Positions 47,470 to 55,471 of a DNA stretch of 64,000 bases are shown here, in pieces. A program made the translations under genes and the position numbers. Each line of letters starts with the position of its first letter. The stretch's first letter is position 1. Origin of the DNA: Blastococcus atacamensis (lineage in GTDB: Bacteria; Actinomycetota; Actinomycetes; Mycobacteriales; Geodermatophilaceae). The stretch covers positions 58,096 through 122,095 of the forward strand of contig NZ_POQU01000002.1 in assembly GCF_002938425.1 (NCBI RefSeq), in the 5' to 3' direction. The notes beneath the pieces were generated by a model. It was not told the DNA's origin. It searched no databases and was given only the letters and a program-made list of their open reading frames with translations.

Positions 47470-48480
47470 ATGCAGAAGCCGACTGTGCTCATGTCGAAAC
47501 CGGCCGCGCCGCTCGACGTACTGAGCGTCGGCGAAACCATGCTGATGTTCGTCCCCGATCCCCCACGGCCGCTCTCGCGTGACGCGCGGTACCGACCGAC
47601 CGTGGCGGGAGCGGAGTCCAACGTCGCAGCCTTCGCCGCCGCACTGGGGGCGCGCTCGGCATGGGTGGGGCGCGTCGGTGACGACGACTTCGGCCGGTAC
47701 GTCGTGGACGAGCTCACCGGCCGAGGAATCGAGGTGTGCTACGAGACCGACGAGGCCAGGCCCACCGGAGTGGCGTTCAAGGAGCCGTCCCCCACCGGAA
47801 GCCGGGTCCGGTACTACCGCCGGGGATCAGCGGCCTCGGCCATGGGCACGTCGACCGAGGCGACCGTCCGGACGTTCCACAGCCGGATCGTCCACCTGAG
47901 CGGCATCACCCCTGCCCTGTCCACAGAATGCGAGGAACTCGTCTGCCACCTGGTGGAGGATCGGCCACCCGGCGCAGTCGTCTCCTTCGACGTCAACTGG
48001 CGGCCCGTGCTCTGGCCCGACCGGGACCCCGGCGTGCTCCTGCGCATCGCCTGCGCGGCGGACGTGGTGTTCGTGGGCCTGGACGAGGCCGAGGCGCTGT
48101 GGGGGGCGCGGAACGTCCGGGAGGTCCGCCAGCTGCTGCCCGGTCCCGACGTCCTCGTGGTGAAGCAGGGCCCTGCCGGGGCCACCGCGTTCCGGGACGG
48201 CGACGAGGTGTTCGTGCCCTCCCTGGACGTCGACGTCGTGGAGCCGGTCGGCGCTGGAGACGCCCTGGCTGCGGGCTTCCTGGTGGGACTGCTGCGCGGC
48301 ATGCCGGTGAAGCAGTCGCTCCGACTGGGGACCATCGTGGCCGCCTCGGCCCTCCAGGTTTCCTCGGACGTCGGACCACTGCCGTCGGAGGCGGAGATCG
48401 CCGCCCTGCTGCACGCCAGCGACGCGGCATGGGAAGATGCCAGACTGGGCCTCCACGACGGCACCACCCTGGAGGACTGA
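47470..48480 (+). CDS. PfkB-family sugar kinase (2-keto-3-deoxygluconate kinase-like)
   Basis: A 336-residue ribokinase-fold kinase. Features are SVGETMLMFVPD near the start, VAGAESNVAAFAAALG, GRVGDDDFGRYVVDEL, RYYRRGSAASAM (typical of KDG kinases), SFDVNWRPVLWPD and the catalytic VGAGDALAAGFLVGLL. KDG kinases phosphorylate 2-keto-3-deoxy acids for aldolase cleavage, and a KDPG-type aldolase is encoded at 52.7 kb. ATG at 47470 has AGAGAGG upstream; the longer frame would cross the operator. It diverges from the ABC operon and the IclR gene follows immediately. Confidence 0.85.
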   Translation: MQKPTVLMSKPAAPLDVLSVGETMLMFVPDPPRPLSRDARYRPTVAGAESNVAAFAAALGARSAWVGRVGDDDFGRYVVDELTGRGIEVCYETDEARPTGVAFKEPSPTGSRVRYYRRGSAASAMGTSTEATVRTFHSRIVHLSGITPALSTECEELVCHLVEDRPPGAVVSFDVNWRPVLWPDRDPGVLLRIACAADVVFVGLDEAEALWGARNVREVRQLLPGPDVLVVKQGPAGATAFRDGDEVFVPSLDVDVVEPVGAGDALAAGFLVGLLRGMPVKQSLRLGTIVAASALQVSSDVGPLPSEAEIAALLHASDAAWEDARLGLHDGTTLED

Positions 48481-49215
48481 GTGTCTCAGACCGTCGGACG
48501 GGCACTGTCGATCCTGGAGTTCCTGGCCGACGAGCCCAGAAGCCTCGGGCAAATCGCCGACCACCTGAGCGTGCACAAGTCGACGGCGTCCCGACTTCTG
48601 CAGACGGTCGAGGCCCAGGGCTTCGTCCGTCGCGACGACCGGCACATCTACCGGCTCGGCCCCCGCCTGCTGAACCTGGCCTTCCGGACGCTGGCCGCCA
48701 TGGACGTGCGGGTGGCCGCCGCCCCCCACCTGCGCCGGCTGGGGGAACTCACGGCGCAGACCGTCCACCTGGGCGTCCTCGACGGTGGCGAGGTCACCTA
48801 CATCGACAAGCACGAGGGTTCGCAGTCGGTGCGGATGTATTCGCGCATCGGCAAGGCGGCGCCGTTGCACTGCACCGGGGTGGCCAAGGCGATCCTGGCG
48901 TTCCGGCCCGACGACGAGCGCCGCGTGCTGGCCGAACGGATCGCCTACACGCCGTTCACCAAGCGCACCATCACCACGCCCGCCGCGTTCCTGGGCGAGC
49001 TGGAGCGCATCCGCACCCGCGGTTTCGCGGTCGACGACCGGGAGCACGAGGACTTCATCCACTGCGTCGCCGCCCCCATCCGCAGCCCGGAGGGCGAGGT
49101 CTCGCACGGCCTGTCCATCTCGACGACGACGATGTCCCTGTCGCGCAAGCAGCTGCTGGAGCTCGCCCCCCTGCTGCTGGAGACGGCAGCCACAATCGAG
49201 AAGGAGCTCGGGTGA
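48481..49215 (+). CDS. IclR-family transcriptional regulator
   Basis: A 244-residue regulator with an N-terminal winged helix (TVGRALSILEFLADEP, LGQIADHLSVHKSTASRLLQ) and a C-terminal IclR effector domain (RRLGELTAQTVHLGVLDGGEV, KAAPLHCTGVAKAILAF). GTG at 48481 directly follows the kinase stop, so the two are co-transcribed and the regulator probably controls its own operon. Likely binds TTGCA-N5-TGCAA and responds to a pathway intermediate such as a ketodeoxy sugar acid. Confidence 0.9.
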   Translation: MSQTVGRALSILEFLADEPRSLGQIADHLSVHKSTASRLLQTVEAQGFVRRDDRHIYRLGPRLLNLAFRTLAAMDVRVAAAPHLRRLGELTAQTVHLGVLDGGEVTYIDKHEGSQSVRMYSRIGKAAPLHCTGVAKAILAFRPDDERRVLAERIAYTPFTKRTITTPAAFLGELERIRTRGFAVDDREHEDFIHCVAAPIRSPEGEVSHGLSISTTTMSLSRKQLLELAPLLLETAATIEKELG

Positions 49216-49257
49216 GGGCCCGCGGCCCGCGCCACCACTGGAGCCCGGCCGGCGGAC

Positions 49258-50235
49258 TCAGCGCTGCGGTTGCTGCGCCGCGATGCGAGCGGCCACCTCG
49301 ACCGACCAGAGCCCGTCCTCGAGGTCGACGACCTCCGAGCGCCTGCCCGCGCTGACACAGGCGGCGAAATGCCGGAGCTGGGTGGCCAGGGCACCCACGG
49401 GGAGGCCCGCGACGGTGGCCTCGAGATCGGTGTCAGGCAGCAGATCCCCCGCCCCCGTCGCGATGCGCAGCCCGCCCGAGGGGGTCTGCAGGTGCGCCGT
49501 CCAGCGCCGGGTCGTGACCTCCATGCGGGCATCGATGTACTGCCGGGCATGCGGCAGCGTCCATCGGTTCTCCACGGAGGCCAGCGAACCGTCGCTGAAC
49601 GTCAACTGCGCCATGACCACCTGCGGGTGCGGCCGTCGCGGTTCGGTCCAGGACTGGACCGAGGAGACGTCGACCAGCTCCGCGTCCGGGGGCAGCACGG
49701 CGCGCACCAGGTCCAGGTCGTGGACCATCGCCACCAGCGCCGGATGCTCCCCACCGTGCATGTCCAGCCGCTCGACCGGCACCACCCGGACCGCGCGTAC
49801 CGCGACCGCCGGCTCGATCGCGAGCCGCTCGCGCAGCTGCGCGACACCCGGGAGGAACCGGCTGACATGGGCAGGCACCACCAGCACCCCGCTGCCGGCG
49901 ACCAGCTCCCGCAGCCGCTGCGCCTCCTCTCCAGCGCTCACCACGGGCTTCTCCACCAGAGCCGGGACTCCGGCCTCGACCGCGGCCCGTACGTCGGCGA
50001 GGTGGCGGTGCTGCGGGGTGGCGATGACGACGGCGTCCACCGCCCGTTCGGCAAGGAGCTCCTCGATGCCTCCCACGGCCGCGCAGCCGAGCTCCTGAGC
50101 CACCGTGAGGGCGCGCCCCCGGTCCCGGTCGGCGACGGCCACCAGCTGCACCTCGGGCAGAGCGGCGGCGACGGCCGCGTGCCGCCGACCGAAGTCCCCC
50201 ACGCCCACGATCCCGATCCTCACTGCCGACGACAT
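49258..50235 (-). CDS. Gfo/Idh/MocA-family oxidoreductase
   Basis: A 325-residue NAD(P)-dependent sugar or inositol dehydrogenase-type protein: Rossmann GIVGVGDFGRRHA near residue 8, VADRDRGRAL, the EKP motif in VEKPVVSAGEEAQRL near 94, and the C-terminal sheet domain with the likely catalytic HDLD (MVHDLDLVR). It converges on the IclR gene (42-base gap) and diverges from the amidohydrolase at 50268. It may oxidise the imported sugar at C1 or carry out an epimerisation step; not resolvable from sequence. Confidence 0.87.
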   Translation of the reverse strand: MSSAVRIGIVGVGDFGRRHAAVAAALPEVQLVAVADRDRGRALTVAQELGCAAVGGIEELLAERAVDAVVIATPQHRHLADVRAAVEAGVPALVEKPVVSAGEEAQRLRELVAGSGVLVVPAHVSRFLPGVAQLRERLAIEPAVAVRAVRVVPVERLDMHGGEHPALVAMVHDLDLVRAVLPPDAELVDVSSVQSWTEPRRPHPQVVMAQLTFSDGSLASVENRWTLPHARQYIDARMEVTTRRWTAHLQTPSGGLRIATGAGDLLPDTDLEATVAGLPVGALATQLRHFAACVSAGRRSEVVDLEDGLWSVEVAARIAAQQPQR

Positions 50236-50267
50236 GCTCGGTGCCCTTCCTCGATGCTGGAGATGAC

Positions 50268-51458
50268 ATGCTCAAGACGATCCGCGGCGTCCACGCCAAC
50301 GCCGCCCTGGTCGGACCGGAACTGCGCCGGCTCGATGACGTGTGGATGACCTTCTCCGACGGCCTGATCACCGACGTCGGACAGGGTCGCGGACCGGCGG
50401 GGCTGGATCGCGTTCCCGGCGTGCTGGCCCCGGGTCTGGTGGACTGCCACGTCCACCTGGCCATGTCCGGCAGCGCCGACGTGGTGGCAGAACTGTCCGG
50501 GCTGACGCCCGACGGGGTCGGTGCGGCGGTGCTGCGCAACGCCCGGGCGCAGGTCGAATCCGGCGTCACCACGGTGCGCGACCTCGGATCCCCGCACGAC
50601 GCCGTCGTCGGAATGGCGGGGGAGCTGTCCGCCGGCGCCGCGGTCTCGCCGGTGGTCGTGGCGGCCGGAGCCATCAGCACGCCGACCGGGCACGGCCACT
50701 TCCTGGCCCGCCACGCCGAAGGGCCGGCCGAGTACGCGGCCGCCGTCCGTGCCGTAGCTGCCGGCGGGGCGCGAGCGGTCAAGCTCTTCGCCACCGGCGG
50801 CGTGATCACGGCCGGCACGACCCCGGGGGCACCGCAGATGACGCCCGCGGAGCTCGCCGCCGCCGTCCACGAGGCTCATCGGCACGGCCTCCGGGTGGCC
50901 GCGCACGCCCATGGCACCGAGGGCATCCTGGCCGCGCTGCACGCCGGGGTCGACTCGGTGGAGCACTTCTCCTACCTCGACGAGGAGGCGATGGCGGTGG
51001 CCCGGACGGCGGGAAGCTGGCTGGTCTCCACGCTGGTCGCGACGGCACGCTTCGTCCACGCCGAGGACCGGGGACGGGCCACTCCCGAGACCCTGGCGAA
51101 GATCCTGGCGCACGCTCCGGCAGAGGAGAGCTCCCTGCACCGGGCGGTCTCGTCCGGCTGTCGGCTGGCGGTGGGGACGGACGCGGGGACCACGTTCAAT
51201 CCGCACGGCGGCGGCATGCAGGAGCAGGCCCTGCACCTGCACCGGTCGGGACTGACCACGACCGAGGTGCTGCGTGCGATGACCGTCGAGGGGGCGCGTC
51301 TGCTGCACGAGCCCGCCGGCTGGCTCCGTCCCGGCCGACGCGCCGACGTCCTGGTGCTTCGCGGCGACCCCACGCAGGATCTGGGTCATCTCTCGAATCC
51401 GCAGGGAGTCATCACCCGTGGCCGCCTGCTGACGGCTGGGCTCGCAGCGCAGTCGTGA
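50268..51458 (+). CDS. Amidohydrolase (Xaa-Pro dipeptidase/imidazolonepropionase-like)
   Basis: A 396-residue binuclear amidohydrolase. Motifs: PGLVDCHVHLAMSG near residue 60, the bridging lysine in AVKLFATGGV near 170, AAHAHGTEGI near 212, SVEHFSYLD near 232 and GTDAGTTFNPHG near 307. Proteins of this subgroup hydrolyse cyclic amides, N-acyl amino acids or Pro-dipeptides. ATG at 50268 follows GGAG. It diverges from the Gfo/Idh gene and its 3' end overlaps that of the convergent second binding-protein gene by 47 bases. Confidence 0.85.
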   Translation: MLKTIRGVHANAALVGPELRRLDDVWMTFSDGLITDVGQGRGPAGLDRVPGVLAPGLVDCHVHLAMSGSADVVAELSGLTPDGVGAAVLRNARAQVESGVTTVRDLGSPHDAVVGMAGELSAGAAVSPVVVAAGAISTPTGHGHFLARHAEGPAEYAAAVRAVAAGGARAVKLFATGGVITAGTTPGAPQMTPAELAAAVHEAHRHGLRVAAHAHGTEGILAALHAGVDSVEHFSYLDEEAMAVARTAGSWLVSTLVATARFVHAEDRGRATPETLAKILAHAPAEESSLHRAVSSGCRLAVGTDAGTTFNPHGGGMQEQALHLHRSGLTTTEVLRAMTVEGARLLHEPAGWLRPGRRADVLVLRGDPTQDLGHLSNPQGVITRGRLLTAGLAAQS

Positions 51459-52578
51459 GATCGTCTGCCCGTCCGTCGAGAACCGCGGCCACCGCCCCCA
51501 TGACTTGGCGGGCCTGTGGCACGAAATCGGTCCGGGTGGGCACGTGCGCGGGGTCCGCAGCGGCCCACGACCGGCGGACGGCGGCCAGGTAGTCCCCGAG
51601 GCCCCGGCGCTCCACCTCGTCGCGGTACCAATCCCGGTTCTCCAGGTCCGTGCGTGGCAGGTCCAACCGCCCGACCTCGCGGATCTCCCGCCGCACCACG
51701 TCCTCCGAGTGCCGCCAGCCGAGGAAGGCGGCCGCCTCGTCGGGCCGGGTGCACCAACGGGTGATCCCCAGACCCTCGGCGTAGAGGAACTGCACGGGCG
51801 CGGCGGGGCCCTGCACGACGGCGTAGTCCATCCGGCCGGCCACGGACGACGAGGTCCGGTCCTCGAGGAAGAACCCCCACGCGCTGGTGTCGAGCAGGAG
51901 CGCGGCCCGCCCCTCCTGGACCAGGTTGCCCACCGCCGCATAATCCCGGCTCGTGAGGTCCGGGGGGCCCGTCACCCGCAGAGCCTCGACCAGATCGCCA
52001 ATGGCCGCCGCGACGGACGCCGGCTCCGGGTCACCGGACGCCGGCAGGAGCCGGTGTCCACCGGCCCATGCCCAGCCCGCGTAGGTCTCCAGTGAGGAGA
52101 ACTCCACCGACCCGCGGGCCACGAGCCCGTACATGCCCCCCTCGGGATCGGAGAGCCTGCGGGCGAGGCGGAGCACGTCCTCGGTGGTCCGCGGCGGATC
52201 CTCGCCCAGGCTCGCGACCAGGTCGGCGCGGTAGGAGAGCAGTCCGCCGGTGAGCGTGTGCGGCACGGCCCAGGGAACGCCCTCGCGGGACAACGCTCCG
52301 ACGGCGGCGGAGGGAAACGGGTCCCAGTCGATCCCGCCCGCCTCGGTCCGGCCGCCGAGCGGCCGCAGCACATCGCGGTCGACCAGCTCGTCGAGGTACC
52401 AGTACGGCACCGTGACCACATCAGGCCGCTCGTCGCCCGACAGGAGCCGGTCGTGCGCCTCTCCCTCGGGCACCACCTGCAGATTCACGTCGATCCCTGT
52501 GGACTCGGTGAAGCCCTGGACGGCGCGGCCGATCACCTCCACCGTGTGCCCGGCCTTCAGCCACACCTTCAGCGCCAT
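51412..52578 (-). CDS. Solute-binding protein-like protein without signal peptide
   Basis: A 388-residue family-1 solute-binding fold resembling the lipoprotein at 46.0-47.4 kb (here MALKVWLKAGHTVEVIGRA; there ELRVLLKEGYEIEAIQEF; both have an S/T-G-I-D/E-V-x-L strand and later VPHTLTGGLLSYRAD versus LPHTILGGMFFYRAD). It begins at the first strand of the mature fold. No in-frame start exists upstream that could add a signal sequence, so the product should stay in the cytosol. It diverges from the aldolase gene and has its own TTGCA-N5-TGCAA dyad 23 bases before ATG 52578. Possible roles are intracellular ligand buffering or sensing, or it is a transporter gene that has lost its export signal. 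Confidence 0.8.
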   Translation of the reverse strand: MALKVWLKAGHTVEVIGRAVQGFTESTGIDVNLQVVPEGEAHDRLLSGDERPDVVTVPYWYLDELVDRDVLRPLGGRTEAGGIDWDPFPSAAVGALSREGVPWAVPHTLTGGLLSYRADLVASLGEDPPRTTEDVLRLARRLSDPEGGMYGLVARGSVEFSSLETYAGWAWAGGHRLLPASGDPEPASVAAAIGDLVEALRVTGPPDLTSRDYAAVGNLVQEGRAALLLDTSAWGFFLEDRTSSSVAGRMDYAVVQGPAAPVQFLYAEGLGITRWCTRPDEAAAFLGWRHSEDVVRREIREVGRLDLPRTDLENRDWYRDEVERRGLGDYLAAVRRSWAAADPAHVPTRTDFVPQARQVMGAVAAVLDGRADDLTTALRAQPSAGGHG

Positions 52579-52600
52579 CCCGCACCCACTCCCGTCCGCG

Positions 52601-52615
52601 TTGCATCCTCTGCAA
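52601..52615. promoter_or_regulatory. Dyad operator TTGCA-N5-TGCAA (probable IclR-family site), aldolase side
   Basis: TTGCA TCCTC TGCAA lies between the divergent second binding-protein gene and the aldolase gene. It matches the dyad at 47389-47403 in both arms and spacing but not in the spacer, and sits at a similar distance from a binding-protein start (23 versus 28 bases). This supports common control of both transcription units. Confidence 0.65.
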
Positions 52616-52696
52616 CGGCCTTGGCGAAATATGCACTAGCTGTCTATCGTGCCCGTACCGCCGATGCCAGGCCTGGCCACTGATGAGAGGAAAGAA

Positions 52697-53314
52697 GTGA
52701 CCAACCACTTCTTCGTCGACCACCTCGAGCGGATGCCGGTCGTCGCGATCCTGCGAGGCATGACCCCGGACGCCACCGTCGCCGTCGCGACGAGCTGCTG
52801 GGACGCCGGGATCGACCTCGTGGAGGTGCCGTCCCAGGGAGCCGCCGGCCTGCGAGCCCTCGAAGCGGCCGCAACCGCGGCCGCGGCTCGCGGAGCGCTC
52901 GTCGGCGCGGGAACCGTCTACACCGTGCCCGACGCCGCGCGGGCCCGTGACGCGGGCGCCGCCTTCCTCGTCGCGCCCGGGCTGGACGACGACACCGCGG
53001 CCTTCGCCGCCGAACATCGGCTGCCCTACCTGCCCGGCGTGGCCACACCCACCGAGGTCCAGCGGGCCCTGACAATGGGCCTGTCGACGCTAAAGCTGTT
53101 TCCCGCGGGGCCGCTGGGCCCGGGCTGGCTGGCCGCCCTGCGTGGCCCCTTCCCCGAGGTCGGCCTGGTCGCCGTCGGGGGCGTCTCCCCGGCCGACGCC
53201 GGCGACTACCTCGCGGCCGGAGCCGTCGGGGTGGGCATCGGCTCGGCGATCACTGAACCCGGAGCGGTCGCGCGCCTGGCAGCACTGCGCGAACGCACCG
53301 CAGCACGGACATGA
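52697..53314 (+). CDS. KDPG/KDPGal-type aldolase
   Basis: Class I aldolase cleaving a 2-keto-3-deoxy-6-phospho sugar acid to pyruvate and glyceraldehyde 3-phosphate. The 205-residue TIM-barrel protein has PVVAILRGMTPDATVAVA, the catalytic glutamate in DLVEVPSQ (usual family motif EVTLR or EIPLN), LVGAGTVYTVPDAARA, FLVAPGLDD and the Schiff-base lysine in STLKLFPAGPLGPGW. GTG at 52697 has GAGAGG upstream. Together with the kinase at 47.5 kb it forms the last two steps of a ketodeoxy-acid pathway. Confidence 0.87.
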   Translation: MTNHFFVDHLERMPVVAILRGMTPDATVAVATSCWDAGIDLVEVPSQGAAGLRALEAAATAAAARGALVGAGTVYTVPDAARARDAGAAFLVAPGLDDDTAAFAAEHRLPYLPGVATPTEVQRALTMGLSTLKLFPAGPLGPGWLAALRGPFPEVGLVAVGGVSPADAGDYLAAGAVGVGIGSAITEPGAVARLAALRERTAART

Positions 53315-53333
53315 CCCGTACGAAAGGACCCTT

Positions 53334-53723
53334 GTGAGCAAGCAGGCCATCTTCACCGACAAGGCACCGGCTCCCGTTGCCTCCTACTCACACGCCGTGA
53401 AGGCCAACGGGATGCTCTTCCTCGCCGGACAGGGCGGTTTCGACGTGCGCACCGGCCAGCTGGTCGGTGACGGCATCGAGGAGCAGACCCGCCAGACCCT
53501 GCAGAACCTCCAGCACGTGCTCGAGGCGGGCGGGGCGTCGTGGGACGATGTCGTCTCGGTCCGCGTCTACGTCACCGAGCACGCGGAGTTCGCTGGGATG
53601 AACCAGGTGTACGGCGAGTTCTTCACCGAGCCCTACCCCGCACGCACGACGGTGTTCTGCCAGTTGGCCCCCGGTATGAAGGTCGAGATCGACGCGGTCG
53701 CGGTCCTCGGCGGCGGCAGCTGA
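53334..53723 (+). CDS. ridA: RidA-family enamine/imine deaminase
   Basis: Hydrolyses reactive enamine/imine intermediates released by PLP-dependent eliminations. The 129-residue product has APAPVASYSHAVKANGMLFLAGQGG, QTLQNLQHVLEAGGASWDDVV, the YGEFFTEPYPARTTVFC block with the conserved Arg, and KVEIDAVAVL. GTG at 53334 follows AAAGGA, 19 bases after the aldolase stop, so it is in the same operon. Its presence supports a deaminating PLP step in this locus. Confidence 0.92.
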   Translation: MSKQAIFTDKAPAPVASYSHAVKANGMLFLAGQGGFDVRTGQLVGDGIEEQTRQTLQNLQHVLEAGGASWDDVVSVRVYVTEHAEFAGMNQVYGEFFTEPYPARTTVFCQLAPGMKVEIDAVAVLGGGS

Positions 53724-53741
53724 CGTCGGTCACCCGGCGAC

Positions 53742-53797
53742 GGCCTGGTGACGAGCGGAGCCGGAAGCTTCCGCTTCGCCCCGCTCCTCACCAGGCC
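53742..53797. terminator. Strong stem-loop between ridA and the convergent mftF gene
   Basis: Arms of 17 bases (GGCCTGGTGACGAGCGG at 53742-53758; CCGCTCCTCACCAGGCC at 53781-53797) pair with one mismatch around a 22-base loop that contains GGAAGCTTCC. It starts 18 bases after the ridA stop and can serve both converging transcripts. No T-tract follows. The rest of 53798-53907 holds nothing I can identify. Confidence 0.75.
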
Positions 53798-53907
53798 TCC
53801 CGCGACAACCACCGGCAGCACCGGAGAGCAGTGGTCACCGGCGGGTGAGCCCGCACTCGGCGCGCACAGGTCGACGCCTGGTCGACGGAACTCCTCCGCG
53901 ATGCGAC

Positions 53908-55323
53908 TCAGCCCGGCGGACGCGCGGGCACCAGCGTGCGCGCGTCGCGAGCACGCAGCGCCCCCAGCCAGAGCCCGCTGCCGTACGCGAGGTCGTCCAG
54001 CCGTCGGGCGAGGACGTAGCGGACCGGTCCGACCCGATGCCGATGCGGCCACCAGGCGACGATCCCGTCGGCCACCGCCGCGGTCAGCACTCCCCGCCGG
54101 GCGTGGGCCGAGCCCAGCGCCGCGGCGACGGCGAGCGGCCAGTGGTGCCGGGTGACCGCGCGGGCCAGGCCCTGACCGGAGGCCGCCAGCCCCCGGACGG
54201 TGAGCGCCGCCGCGAGCACCACGGGCACCGGCTCTCCCGGTCGCCGGAGCCGGTGCGCCAGCCGCACCGCCGTCGCGCCGAGCAGCCCGGCCGCCGCCAC
54301 CCGTCCGCGAGGACCACCGGCCAGCGCGAGGACCCACGTCACGGCCGTCGTCGGCGCGAGGACCAGCGGCGCCACCGCACTGCCGTGGCGTTTGGCGAGC
54401 AGGGCCGCGCCCGTGCCGTAGAACGCCCGGCGGCGCACCCAGTCACCCGTCGCGGCAGGGTGCTCGTGCGCCACCTCGGCAGCGGGCTCGTAGCGGACCC
54501 GCCAGCCGGCGCCGGTCAGCCGCCAGACCAGGTCGACGTCCTCCGCCACCCGCATCGCCGGATCGAAGCCGCTGCCCACGGCCGCGCGCCGCACCAGCAG
54601 GGCGGCGCTGGGCACGTACGAGACCGCCGAGAACGGGCGGACCGCCGCGGGGGAGGCGCCCATGTCGAGCGCGCCGGCGACGTCCTCGTACGGGCTCGTC
54701 CAGCCGCGCGCCGCACCGGTGAGCGGCACGATCCGGGGAGCGACGGCCGCCAGCCGCGGATCGGCGAGGTGCGGCAGCAACGGGGCCAGCCAGCCCGGGC
54801 GCGGCACGCAGTCGGAGTCGAGGAAGGCGACAGCCTCGGTCGACGCGGCGGCCAGCCCGGTGTTGCGGGCGGCGGCCGGACCTCGCGAAGACGTGTGCCG
54901 GACGACCCGGATCCCCGGCGGCGCGCTCACGGCCTCGCGCGAACCGTCGTCCACGACGACCACCGGCAGCCCAGCGGTGCCCGGGTCGGTCCGGAGCGCG
55001 TCGAGCAGCCGGGCGAGCGCGATGGGGCGGTCGCGGACGGGGACCACGACGGTGACCGGGGGACCGGCCCCCGGGGCGAGCTCGGGATGCGCCAGGCCCG
55101 CGTCGAGCAGGCGCCCGGCCAGCTCCGCCGTCGTCGCGTCCCGGACCTCGAGCCGGTCGGCGCGCAGGAGCTCGGCGGCCCGGGGAGCGAGGCGCAGCAG
55201 TCGCAGCGGCGACCCGCCCAGCAGCGTCGCCCCGCCGTCGCGCCGTCGGGTGCGCGGATCCAGCCGGACGGCGAACCCGTCGGGCAGCCGGGCGGCGGGC
55301 GGTGCCGGGACCGGACCGGTCAT
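53908..55323 (-). CDS. mftF: Mycofactocin glycosyltransferase MftF
   Basis: Attaches glucose units to the mycofactocin core. The 471-residue product has the MftF-specific N-terminal part (LPDGFAVRLDPRTRRRDGG, LGGSPLRLLRLAP), a GT2 domain (VTVVVPVRDR, VVVDDGSREAV, AFLDSDCVPRPGWL with the DxD, RVAEDVDLVWRL) and a hydrophobic C-terminal third that may associate with the membrane. ATG at 55323. Unlike most mft clusters it is separated from mftC/mftB/mftA by about 5 kb. It diverges from the siderophore-binding lipoprotein gene. Confidence 0.9.
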   Translation of the reverse strand: MTGPVPAPPAARLPDGFAVRLDPRTRRRDGGATLLGGSPLRLLRLAPRAAELLRADRLEVRDATTAELAGRLLDAGLAHPELAPGAGPPVTVVVPVRDRPIALARLLDALRTDPGTAGLPVVVVDDGSREAVSAPPGIRVVRHTSSRGPAAARNTGLAAASTEAVAFLDSDCVPRPGWLAPLLPHLADPRLAAVAPRIVPLTGAARGWTSPYEDVAGALDMGASPAAVRPFSAVSYVPSAALLVRRAAVGSGFDPAMRVAEDVDLVWRLTGAGWRVRYEPAAEVAHEHPAATGDWVRRRAFYGTGAALLAKRHGSAVAPLVLAPTTAVTWVLALAGGPRGRVAAAGLLGATAVRLAHRLRRPGEPVPVVLAAALTVRGLAASGQGLARAVTRHHWPLAVAAALGSAHARRGVLTAAVADGIVAWWPHRHRVGPVRYVLARRLDDLAYGSGLWLGALRARDARTLVPARPPG

Positions 55324-55434
55324 GCCTCGCGCTCCCCCTCCGGATCGTCGGCTCGCGGTGGCCGGGAACACCCGCGGCGCCCGGCGCGAACCCTAACGAG
55401 GCGCCCCACCCGCGGCAGCGTGGCGCCGCCATGC

Positions 55435-55453
55435 TTAGGTGAGCCTTACCTGA
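55435..55453 (+). promoter_or_regulatory. Iron box (IdeR/DtxR-type operator)
   Basis: TTAGGTGAGCCTTACCTGA matches TWAGGTWAGSCTWACCTWA at 17 of 19 positions. It ends 18 bases before the ATG of the siderophore-binding lipoprotein gene. With the box at 3922 it links the binding protein to the permease/ATPase operon about 51 kb away. Confidence 0.82.
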
Positions 55454-55471
55454 GCAGATCGAGGAGCAACC

